Shown piece by piece: positions 9,443 to 16,105 of a stretch of DNA of 47,202 nucleotides. The notes under the pieces are model-generated. The model had not been told where the DNA came from. It did no database searches and saw only the letters and a program-made list of their open reading frames with translations. Source of the stretch: JACQKT01 sp038063055 (lineage in GTDB: Bacteria; Patescibacteriota; Minisyncoccia; UBA6257; 2-01-FULL-56-20); assembly GCA_038063055.1 (NCBI GenBank), contig JBBTVY010000009.1, positions 1 to 47,202 on the forward strand, given 5' to 3'. The translations under genes and the position numbers were made by a program. Within the stretch, counting starts at the first letter, position 1, and each line of letters starts with the position of its first letter.

Positions 9443-9973
9443 TTAGATTTTGGCATTCGTGTAAATGTTTTGCACATCGTCGTGTTCCTCAAGCGCCCTC
9501 ACCAGTTCTTTAAGTTTGTTGCCGTCCTCAATGCTCAAATCCTGGCCGAACTTCGGCGCGTAGCCGCCGTCTTTTTTTTCGAACGCCCAACGGACGCTCC
9601 CTTGTTCCGCCCACTTGGCGCCATGGTCGCTGAGAATTTTTTTGACTTCGGCAATGACGCGGTTTTTGTTGTCGGCAATCGCTTCAATTAAAAGCGCGGC
9701 GCCGCCCGGGCTGTAGGCCTCGATTTCCAATTCTTCGAAGCCGGAGCCGGATTCGCTCGCTCTTTTTATGGCGCGTTCGATAGTGTCCACAGGCACGTTG
9801 GCCTCTTTTGCTTTTTGGACGGCGGTCCGGAGCCGGGGATTGAAATCCGGATTCGGCTCGCCCCCGACCGCGGCAGTCGTTGCTTTCAAAAGCTTTGAAA
9901 AAATCTTGCCGCGCTTTTTGTCGGTTATTTCCTTTTTGTGTTTTATTCCCGCCCAATGAGAATGGCCAGACAT
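9443..9973 (-). CDS. yebC: YebC/PmpR family protein, internally shortened
   Basis: A YebC/PmpR/TACO1-type protein recognised by the N-terminus MSGHSHWAGIKHKKEITDKK and the GSVRWAFEKKG-like segment. At 176 residues it is much shorter than the usual 235-250. The N-terminal half and the last helix with EEHDDVQNIYTN align well, but most of domain III between them is absent, so the loss is internal rather than a truncation. Family members act as transcription regulators or as ribosome-associated factors for stalling motifs. Transcription probably starts at a TATAAT box 50 bases upstream, next to a perfect 32-bp palindrome, and continues into ruvC. Confidence 0.9.
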   Translation of the reverse strand: MSGHSHWAGIKHKKEITDKKRGKIFSKLLKATTAAVGGEPNPDFNPRLRTAVQKAKEANVPVDTIERAIKRASESGSGFEELEIEAYSPGGAALLIEAIADNKNRVIAEVKKILSDHGAKWAEQGSVRWAFEKKDGGYAPKFGQDLSIEDGNKLKELVRALEEHDDVQNIYTNAKI

Positions 9974-10031
9974 AAGTTTAGAAAATAGAAATTAGAGAGT
10001 AGAAAATAGAATAAGGATTTATTCCAGTTGA

Positions 10032-10037
10032 ATTATA
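10032..10037 (-). promoter_or_regulatory. -10 box of yebC-ruvC
   Basis: TATAAT on the minus strand (10037-10032) preceded by TTG, about 58 bases before the yebC ATG. No good -35 box is present; that position is taken by the adjacent palindrome. Confidence 0.5.
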
Positions 10038-10051
10038 ACAAGCAGTGAAAA

Positions 10052-10083
10052 TTCAACCACTATGACGCGTCATAGTGGTTGAA
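10052..10083. repeat. Perfect 32-bp palindrome, candidate operator
   Basis: Both 16-base halves (TTCAACCACTATGACG and CGTCATAGTGGTTGAA) are exact reverse complements with no loop. It lies directly upstream of the yebC -10 box, covering about -20 to -52. The lipoprotein operon upstream has its own U-tract terminator, so an operator or cruciform role is more likely than termination. Confidence 0.85.
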
Positions 10084-10110
10084 AACTGTAATTGCACGAA
10101 AAGCATTTTG

Positions 10111-10160
10111 AAAAAAAACACCCCGGCGGACACAAGCATTGCGCTTGGCCCATCCGAGGG
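10111..10160 (-). terminator. Terminator of lipoprotein operon
   Basis: On the minus strand an imperfect GC-rich stem (CCCTCGGA paired with TCCGCCGGGG, with inner GCTTG/CAAGC) is followed by eight T residues. It lies 20 bases after the second lipoprotein stop. Confidence 0.75.
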
Positions 10161-10179
10161 ATTTCCTACAACACCAGTG

Positions 10180-10737
10180 CTACCACCAGTAGCTGTAGAA
10201 ATAGATTGGTGATTGTGACCGGCCATCCGGACGTATCACCAAATGGATAAACTGGGCGACTTCCAGAACTCCGAATTTTTCAGTCGGTCGTTCCGTGACC
10301 ACCCTGACTCTGTGTTCGCCAACCGCCAGGTAGAGGTCGGCAGTGGCCTGGTAGGGTGCCAGCCGAATCTCTCCCTTCTCGCCGTCGATTTTCAACCGGA
10401 CGAATCTCGGCGACTGGTTTTGGATTACAACCAGCGTCGGGTCGTCCCACTTTGACGCGTAAACCGTCTTGTAGGAAACCGGCGGCGGGATAACGGCAAC
10501 CCCTGATGGTTGAATTTCGGGCGGGGACGGCGGAGTACCTGGTGGCGCCGGTTGCGGTTGAGTCGCATAGCCGTACTGGTGTACGGTTATCACCGTGCCA
10601 AACATCGGCACCGGCTTGCCATCTTTGTCTTTCTCGCCGGACACTTCAAGCACCTGCTTGTCCCATACCTTTACCGTGCATCCTGCCGTAATAAAACCGG
10701 CAAGGAGTATTGCAAAAAACAAAGTTATTCGTTTCAT
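10180..10737 (-). CDS. Predicted lipoprotein, unknown
   Basis: A 185-residue protein with a clear type II signal peptide: a basic start, a hydrophobic core FFAILLAGFIT and lipobox-like TAGC, with the lipidated Cys at residue 20. The mature part has a Pro-rich stretch (about 58-85) and then a beta-rich domain. The start is set by an excellent Shine-Dalgarno sequence (AGGAGG) 6 bases upstream. It follows another lipoprotein gene after 9 bases and shares its promoter. No enzymatic motif is seen. The two proteins may work together at the cell surface, which is inferred only from their operon. Confidence 0.75.
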   Translation of the reverse strand: MKRITLFFAILLAGFITAGCTVKVWDKQVLEVSGEKDKDGKPVPMFGTVITVHQYGYATQPQPAPPGTPPSPPEIQPSGVAVIPPPVSYKTVYASKWDDPTLVVIQNQSPRFVRLKIDGEKGEIRLAPYQATADLYLAVGEHRVRVVTERPTEKFGVLEVAQFIHLVIRPDGRSQSPIYFYSYWW

Positions 10738-10746
10738 GTTGCCCTC

Positions 10747-11274
10747 CTAACGGTTGAACGGCAGGCTAATCTGGACAAACGGCAGTCCCGTCGCACCGTC
10801 GGGAATGTTCACCCCGATTTGGAGCATCCATCCCCAGTGACGCCCGCCGTAGTAGTAGGCGGTCGGGTTGTTGCCGACGCAGAACGAAATAGCCTGCTTC
10901 TGCATATCAACCCGTTCCATCCTCGGCGGAATCCAACGGACTGCGTGGTAGAAAGGAATTGCTTCCACCCGATAGCAGCCTTGCTCCAGTTGCCGTACCC
11001 AGTACTGCGGGTACGGCTGCCCGTTAGCGGACACGATATGCCTGTCGGCGCCGGAGAGATAAATCTGTTCCACCAGACGGCTCGCCTGGTCGTAGACATA
11101 CAGATTCATCGGTGCGGTGCCGGTATTGACTACAAGCCCGACACGCGGGTCCTGGTTGCGTTGCGGAAATTCCTCCGTAGCCGTTCTCGGTTTCGCCGGG
11201 TCGGAAAATCCGGCGCAGCCAGCCAGGCCAATTAAAACGAAGAATTCAATCAAGAACGAACACAAGGTTTTCAT
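10747..11274 (-). CDS. Predicted lipoprotein, unknown
   Basis: A 175-residue protein starting at MKTLCSFLIEFF; a longer in-frame start seven codons upstream is possible but places the Shine-Dalgarno sequence (GGAAAGGA) inside the gene, so the downstream ATG at 11274 is preferred. The signal peptide ends in the lipobox LAGC with the acceptor Cys at residue 20. The mature region contains VGLVVNTGTAPMNLYVYDQ and a Trp/Tyr-rich C-terminal half, without a recognised domain. It is the first gene of a two-lipoprotein operon with a consensus promoter. A CTCGCC-ATT-GGCGAG hairpin sits just before the Shine-Dalgarno sequence and could modulate translation. Confidence 0.75.
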   Translation of the reverse strand: MKTLCSFLIEFFVLIGLAGCAGFSDPAKPRTATEEFPQRNQDPRVGLVVNTGTAPMNLYVYDQASRLVEQIYLSGADRHIVSANGQPYPQYWVRQLEQGCYRVEAIPFYHAVRWIPPRMERVDMQKQAISFCVGNNPTAYYYGGRHWGWMLQIGVNIPDGATGLPFVQISLPFNR

Positions 11275-11359
11275 AACCAATCCTTTCCTCGCCAATGGCG
11301 AGAATCAGTTAATTGAACTCCTGCCGGATAGCAGAAGTGATTTCAAGAATACTGTCTAT

Positions 11360-11388
11360 ATTCTACATTATTATATATATTTTGTCAA
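11360..11388 (-). promoter_or_regulatory. Consensus promoter of lipoprotein operon
   Basis: On the minus strand TTGACA (11388-11383) and TAGAAT (11365-11360) are separated by 17 bases. The predicted leader is about 80 bases and contains two small hairpins before the Shine-Dalgarno sequence. Confidence 0.8.
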
Positions 11389-11541
11389 TTTAAGGATTAA
11401 AGTTGGAAAATCACCTTTTTTAACGGTATTCCAATCCTTACAATTTGCAGCGAGGAGTAAAATAAAATTTATTTTCATTATTAACCGAGCGAACCAATTG
11501 AAATCTTGTTATGTGCAACAACAAGGCTTAAACTAAATCCA

Positions 11542-13224
11542 ATGTTCGGAGCCAAACAACAGAGCGTTCTTCAGAAAAAACTGGGCGATATGCGCCGTCA
11601 GGCCGAAGAACGCGACGCCGAACGCCGCGCCAGAAGGCTCAGCTTGCGCTATATCGACCCAAGGACCACGCCTGTGAGCATCGAAGCGCTTAAGCTTGTC
11701 CCGGAAGCCGACGCCAGGGAGGCCGTAGCTGTCGCCGTTGAGATAAAGAAAAACGAAGTGGCCGTTGCCGTCGTCGACCCGCAATCGCCGTATGTCGGGA
11801 AAATAACCAACTGGCTAAAATCAGCCGGATTCGAAACCAAAATTTTCGTCGCTTCGAAAAGCGCCATAGAAAAAATCTGGGAATCGTATCGGTTTGTTCC
11901 CAAGGAGTCCAAGGAAATAACCGGCAAGGTGGAAATGTCGCCGTCGCGGCTCGAAGAGCTGGCTAAACAACTGACGACATTGCAGGAAGTTCGGAACGAA
12001 ATTAAAAATCTTAACCTTAATGACGTCAGCACTACTTCTCTTGTGGAAACGGTTCTGGCCGGGGGACTGTCGGTCAACGCCTCCGATATTCACTTCGAGC
12101 CGGAAAAAGAAAAAACTAAAATACGTTTCCGCCTCGACGGGCTTTTGCACGATATTTTCTCCAACCTCCCGCTCCGAAACTATGAACATCTTGTTTCGAG
12201 AATCAAGCTTCTCTCAAACCTTAAAATAAACGTCCGCGGTCAGGCCCAGGACGGGCGGTTCACCATCGGGATGAAAAAAAAGGAAATCGAAGTCAGAGTT
12301 TCCACCATACCGTCGGAATTCGGGGAAACGATAGTGATGCGTCTTCTCGACCCCGACACCACGAGGGTGGAGCTGAACCAGTTGGGCCTTCGCCGGGACG
12401 ACATGGAAACAGTAGCGCGCCAGCTGAAAATGCCGAATGGTTTGATTCTGAACACAGGACCGACCGGTTCGGGGAAAACCACGACGCTTTACGCCTTCCT
12501 CCGCCGTATCGCCAAGCCGGAGGTGAAAATAATAACCATTGAAGACCCCATCGAATACCGCGTCGAAGGAATCGAGCAGACTCAAATCAATCCGGAGGCC
12601 GGCTACAATTTTTCCGACGGCCTCCGCTCCATAATGCGTCAGGACCCCGATATTATCCTCGTGGGCGAGATACGCGACCGCGACACGGCCGATATCGCCC
12701 TCCAAGCGTCCCTCACCGGCCATCTCGTTTTTTCCACCCTTCACACGAATGATGCCGTCGGCGCAGTGCCGCGCCTGGTGGATTTGGGGATAAAGCCGGC
12801 GACAATCGGGCCGGCGCTTACTTTAGTGATAGCCCAGCGCCTGGTGCGCCGTCTTTGTCGGGAGTGTAAAAAGGAAGCCGGGCCGGACCAGGAATTGAAA
12901 TCTAAAATAAAAAAATTTTTGGATAATCTGCCGGATAAAATCGATAAAAAACCATATCAAAACGAAACTATTTATGAAGCGGTCGGTTGCGCCAAATGTA
13001 ACGACTTCGGTTACAAAGGCCGCGTCGGCATCTTTGAATTTATGGAAAAACAGCCGGACTTCGAGGAAGCCATATTAAAAGACGCCACAAGAGTGGCGCT
13101 CAGAGAGCTGGCGAGAAAACAGGGCATGATAACGATGCAGGAAGACGGCATCCTCAAAGTTTTGGAGGGATTGACCACCTTCCGGGAAATCGAGGACGCG
13201 ACCGGGCCGCTGGAATGGCAGTGA
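11542..13224 (+). CDS. pilB: Type IV pilus/type II secretion ATPase (PilB/GspE)
   Basis: A 560-residue assembly ATPase starting at MFGAKQQSVLQKKL; an upstream in-frame start at 11506 adds 12 atypical residues. The N-terminal GspE_N-type domain leads to the ATPase core with Walker A GPTGSGKTT, the Asp box IIIEDPIEYR-like segment (seen as TIEDPIEYRVEGIEQTQIN), Walker B DIILVGEIRD and the His box GHLVFSTLHTNDA. A C-terminal tetracysteine zinc site (CRECKK ... CAKCNDFGYKGRVGIFE) is intact. The hexamer powers pilus extension. No other pilus genes are adjacent. It could equally be named gspE, because pilus and secretion ATPases are hard to separate by sequence alone. Confidence 0.93.
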   Translation: MFGAKQQSVLQKKLGDMRRQAEERDAERRARRLSLRYIDPRTTPVSIEALKLVPEADAREAVAVAVEIKKNEVAVAVVDPQSPYVGKITNWLKSAGFETKIFVASKSAIEKIWESYRFVPKESKEITGKVEMSPSRLEELAKQLTTLQEVRNEIKNLNLNDVSTTSLVETVLAGGLSVNASDIHFEPEKEKTKIRFRLDGLLHDIFSNLPLRNYEHLVSRIKLLSNLKINVRGQAQDGRFTIGMKKKEIEVRVSTIPSEFGETIVMRLLDPDTTRVELNQLGLRRDDMETVARQLKMPNGLILNTGPTGSGKTTTLYAFLRRIAKPEVKIITIEDPIEYRVEGIEQTQINPEAGYNFSDGLRSIMRQDPDIILVGEIRDRDTADIALQASLTGHLVFSTLHTNDAVGAVPRLVDLGIKPATIGPALTLVIAQRLVRRLCRECKKEAGPDQELKSKIKKFLDNLPDKIDKKPYQNETIYEAVGCAKCNDFGYKGRVGIFEFMEKQPDFEEAILKDATRVALRELARKQGMITMQEDGILKVLEGLTTFREIEDATGPLEWQ

Positions 13225-13243
13225 AAGATTTTTGAAAATAAAA

Positions 13244-13391
13244 TCGCCTCAGATCTGGGGGCTTTCCCTTGACAGGAATATAGGCTCTTTTAATAAAATT
13301 AAAAGAGATTAGAATTATCTACGAGGATAGGCCTCGCCGGAGCCAAGCCGTCCTAATCGCAAAACAATTCCCGCCCCCAGGTCTGAGGCGA
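13244..13391 (+). ncRNA. Candidate structured RNA between pilB and ruvB
   Basis: The ends TCGCCTCAGATCTGGGGGC (13244-13262) and GCCCCCAGGTCTGAGGCGA (13373-13391) pair over 19 positions. The only non-Watson-Crick position is U-G if the plus strand is transcribed and C-A if the minus strand is, which favours the plus strand. Nested inside are a perfect 10-bp hairpin (13285-13307, AAA loop) and a GATTAG/CTAATC stem (13307-13358). The long closing stem with internal hairpins recalls 6S-like architecture, but I recognise no family signature. A TTGACA at 13269-13274 inside the element could alternatively be the ruvB promoter. Confidence 0.55.
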
Positions 13392-13492
13392 CTTGTCTCG
13401 ACAGCCGGTAAGCAGTCGATTAAAGTGGAGACATGTTAGCACAAGTATTTTATTTTGTCAACCCCCACCAATTCCCAAACCAAAAAATCAAA

Positions 13493-14494
13493 ATGAGCGA
13501 CAGTAACGCTTCCATAATCAAAGAAGATCTGACCATTGAGCAGGCCCTGCGTCCGTTGCGCTGGGAAGAATATTTCGGTCAGGACAAAATAAAAAGAAAT
13601 TTACGGATAATTATCGAAGCGGCGCAGAAAAGAAGCGAAGTGATGGACCACGTTCTTTTTTGCGGACAGGCCGGTTTGGGCAAAACGACCTTGGCTTATC
13701 TCGTCGGCAAAGAACTCGGCGCCAGCGTGAAAACGACTTCTGGGCCGGCGCTGGAGAAACTGGGGGACATGGCGGCGATTTTGAGCAATCTTGAATCCGG
13801 AGAGATACTTTTTATAGACGAGGCGCACCGCATCAACCGGCTGATAGAAGAAGTTTTGTATCCGGCAATGGAGAGCCGGAAACTTCATTTGATTGTCGGC
13901 AAGGGGCCGACGGCCAGAAGTTTCAGCATCGACTTGCCGCCGTTCACCTTGATAGCCGCGACCACCAGGGAAAATCTTTTGTCGCAGCCGCTGCGTTCGC
14001 GTTTCGGAGCCATTTTCCGTCTGGATTACTACAATCTCGAAGACATCAAATTAATCCTTGGGCGTTCGGCGGAAATTCTCGGGATAAAAATAACTCCGGA
14101 GGCCGTTGGAATTCTATCTAAGGCGGCGCGGGCGACGCCACGCGTGGTCAACCGCCTTTTGAAGCGCGCGCGCGACTACGCCGAAGTTCACGGACAGCCG
14201 GCAATCGACGAAAAAATAGCCAGGAAAACGCTTGAAATGATAGACATCGACGAAGCGGGACTGGAGCCGCAGGATAAGCGCCTTTTGGAAGTCATAATCA
14301 ATAAATTCGGGGGCGGTCCGGTGGGGGTTGGGACGCTTGCCGCCGCGTTGAACGAGGACAGGGGCGCGATAGAGGAAATATACGAACCATACCTGATGAC
14401 ACTAGGCTTTTTGAAGCGGACGCCGAGCGGCCGGCTGGCTTTGCCCGCGGCTTATGACCATCTCGGCATCAAGCGGAGAGGGGAACTTATTTGA
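13493..14494 (+). CDS. ruvB: Holliday junction branch migration ATPase RuvB
   Basis: A 333-residue RuvB beginning at MSDSNASIIKEDLTIEQALRP; an upstream ATG at 13433 would add 20 hydrophobic residues foreign to the family. AAA+ motifs are complete: Walker A GQAGLGKT (58-65), Walker B LFIDEAHRI and the sensor segment AATTRENLLSQPLRSRFG. The C-terminal winged helix ends with TLGFLKRTPSGRLALP. It drives branch migration with RuvA. The N-terminus lines up with RPLRWEEYFGQ of typical RuvB. A structured intergenic region lies upstream and may be its leader. Confidence 0.95.
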   Translation: MSDSNASIIKEDLTIEQALRPLRWEEYFGQDKIKRNLRIIIEAAQKRSEVMDHVLFCGQAGLGKTTLAYLVGKELGASVKTTSGPALEKLGDMAAILSNLESGEILFIDEAHRINRLIEEVLYPAMESRKLHLIVGKGPTARSFSIDLPPFTLIAATTRENLLSQPLRSRFGAIFRLDYYNLEDIKLILGRSAEILGIKITPEAVGILSKAARATPRVVNRLLKRARDYAEVHGQPAIDEKIARKTLEMIDIDEAGLEPQDKRLLEVIINKFGGGPVGVGTLAAALNEDRGAIEEIYEPYLMTLGFLKRTPSGRLALPAAYDHLGIKRRGELI

Positions 14495-14536
14495 AATCGC
14501 TCAAGCTCCCGACCAGCGCATGCGTCTTCCGGCTGG

Positions 14537-14556
14537 TGTTATGCTCCCACATAACA
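14537..14556. promoter_or_regulatory. Palindrome TGTTATG-N6-CATAACA, candidate operator
   Basis: A 7+7 inverted repeat 40 bases before the TrpR-fold gene. The same TGTTATG/CATAACA half-site recurs in the perfect palindrome at the end of that gene (15011-15036), which suggests autoregulation. Confidence 0.5.
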
Positions 14557-14595
14557 ATCTGTTAAACTTGCAACGTGGACGGCAAGCAAGCAGAC

Positions 14596-15012
14596 ATGAA
14601 AAAATGGGAAATTGGCAACAAGACCGCTGGGATAGTACCTCCAATAGACGATTATTCCTCACGCCGGAGGTGGGAAGAAGAATCATGGCGGAAGATTTCG
14701 GAATCAAGAGAATTATTGCCGATTATTCTAACTTCTTATGAACGCCGCAATTTGGTAATTCGTGCAGCAATTCTTGAAGGACTATCTCTTGGCAAAGGAC
14801 AGAGGCAGTTGAGCAGAGAACTCTCTGTTTCTTTGCAGACAATAAATGCCGTCAAAAAAGCGATCGCCGAAAATAGTTATCGAAGCTACTTTGAAAGAAG
14901 CAAAAAAGACCGAAAGAAAAAGAAATACAGCGCCAAATCGGCTTCTGCGAAGACAAGACGAAGGGGTGCATCTGTCCGCACAAAATATGGAATAATTCAC
15001 ATGCCCCGCTGA
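14596..15012 (+). CDS. TrpR/YerC-fold DNA-binding protein with basic tail
   Basis: A 138-residue protein from ATG 14596; a GTG seven codons upstream is the alternative start. The central part (about residues 45-100) reads LTSYERRNLVIRAAILEGL then GQRQLSRELSVSLQTINAVKKAI, the helix arrangement of Trp-repressor-superfamily (TrpR/YerC) helix-turn-helix domains. A strongly basic C-terminal tail (RSKKDRKKKK and SAKTRRRG) probably adds nonspecific DNA contacts. Related palindromes before and across the end of the gene are likely binding sites. Its regulon is unknown; no tryptophan genes are nearby, so a trp-specific role is not supported. Confidence 0.7.
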   Translation: MKKWEIGNKTAGIVPPIDDYSSRRRWEEESWRKISESRELLPIILTSYERRNLVIRAAILEGLSLGKGQRQLSRELSVSLQTINAVKKAIAENSYRSYFERSKKDRKKKKYSAKSASAKTRRRGASVRTKYGIIHMPR

Positions 15013-15036
15013 CTGTTATGCTACAGCATAACAGTC
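15011..15036. repeat. Perfect 12-bp inverted repeat at end of TrpR-fold gene
   Basis: GACTGTTATGCT and AGCATAACAGTC flank a 2-base centre and overlap the TGA stop. No T-run follows, so a terminator is unlikely. It shares the half-site of the upstream palindrome at 14537-14556. Confidence 0.8.
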
Positions 15037-15096
15037 AAATCGGCGAAAGAACGGAAGATAGTTTTAGAATGTTTATTTAACCAAGCGTAAAATGAA

Positions 15097-15657
15097 ATGA
15101 TTTATATCAATGAGTGGCTTCCGAATCCGTCCGGTTCCGACAAGGGCGCGGAATGGATTGAGTTGTTCAACGGCGGAACGGAAAAAATTTCGCTCAAAAA
15201 CTGGACGCTTGTTTCCGGCAACGGAAAAAAATTCGTTCTGAACGACCAGGCCCTCATTCCCGGCGGATATCTTGTCTTGAAACAGCCGGAAACAAAACTC
15301 ACGTTAAGGAATCAAAACGACTCACTCGCGCTTTACGACAACCGGGGAAAAATTATTTCACAATCGTCTTTCTACGGTAGCGCTCCGGAAGGAAAAAGCT
15401 TCAGCCGCGACGACGACCAAGCAGTTCGGGGAGCAACATTCGTTTTCAGCGAGCCGACTCCGGGCGCGACCAACAAAATCGTAAAAGAATTTATGGCGGC
15501 GCAAGTTTACGTTTTCAACAAACCGCTTAACCACGCCTTTGGTTATTTTGACATCCTGGGACTGGCGCTCTTCGTCGGACTCATTTATTCTTTTTTAATA
15601 ACAGTGATCTTTAAAAAGAATGACCATTTATCGAAGCTTTTCTTCGGCCGCGACTAA
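15097..15657 (+). CDS. Lamin-tail-domain protein with C-terminal membrane anchor
   Basis: A 186-residue protein whose first 120 residues form a lamin-tail domain (LTD), recognised by INEWLPNPSGSDKGAEWIEL, the LKNWTL strand, the LIPGGYLVL turn and the GATN(K) end. One transmembrane helix follows (about 150-175, LGLALFVGLIYSFLITVIF) and a short basic tail. No signal peptide is visible, so orientation is uncertain; the LTD usually lies outside the cell in Patescibacteria and is often tied to surface or nuclease proteins. The last 38 bases overlap the tsaE start, so the two genes are translationally linked. Confidence 0.75.
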   Translation: MIYINEWLPNPSGSDKGAEWIELFNGGTEKISLKNWTLVSGNGKKFVLNDQALIPGGYLVLKQPETKLTLRNQNDSLALYDNRGKIISQSSFYGSAPEGKSFSRDDDQAVRGATFVFSEPTPGATNKIVKEFMAAQVYVFNKPLNHAFGYFDILGLALFVGLIYSFLITVIFKKNDHLSKLFFGRD

Positions 15658-16102
15658 GCGTTTCGGCAAAGAACTGGCGAAAAAAATACTCTCCGCCAGA
15701 GGCGGATCAGCCTTCGGCGGAAAAAACAAGCCAGCAAAAAAAGCCGTTGTTATTGGACTTGTGGGCGAACTGGGTGCCGGCAAAACCACTTTCACGCAGG
15801 GATTTGCCGCTGGTTTGGGTATTCGAGGAAAAACGCAGAGCCCGACTTTTATATTGATGAGAAATACTAAACTAAGGAATTCCAAATTCGGTAATTTCAT
15901 ACACATAGACGCCTATAGGGCGGATGCCGGAGATTTTTTGAAACTCGGTTTCAGAAAAATATCCGAAGGCCTGAAAAACATAATTTTGATAGAATGGGCT
16001 GACAAGCTCAAAAGAATTTTGCCCAAGTCGGCGATTTGGCTGAAATTTGGCCACGGGAAAAAAATAAATGAGAGAATAATTACCGTGAACAATGAACTTT
16101 GA
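15620..16102 (+). CDS. tsaE: tRNA threonylcarbamoyladenosine biosynthesis ATPase TsaE
   Basis: A 160-residue P-loop protein with Walker A GELGAGKTT (49-57), the SPTF motif (QSPTFILM), the IHIDAYR segment and EWADKL, all typical of TsaE (YjeE). It works with TsaB and TsaD in adding t6A to tRNAs. The N-terminus is extended by about 15 residues (SARGGSAFGGKNKPAKK) encoded by two short CCGCC/GGCGG palindromes, which looks like an in-frame repeat insertion. It overlaps the LTD gene and lies 3 bases before the first zinc-ribbon gene. Confidence 0.92.
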   Translation: MTIYRSFSSAATKRFGKELAKKILSARGGSAFGGKNKPAKKAVVIGLVGELGAGKTTFTQGFAAGLGIRGKTQSPTFILMRNTKLRNSKFGNFIHIDAYRADAGDFLKLGFRKISEGLKNIILIEWADKLKRILPKSAIWLKFGHGKKINERIITVNNEL

Positions 16103-16105
16103 ACT

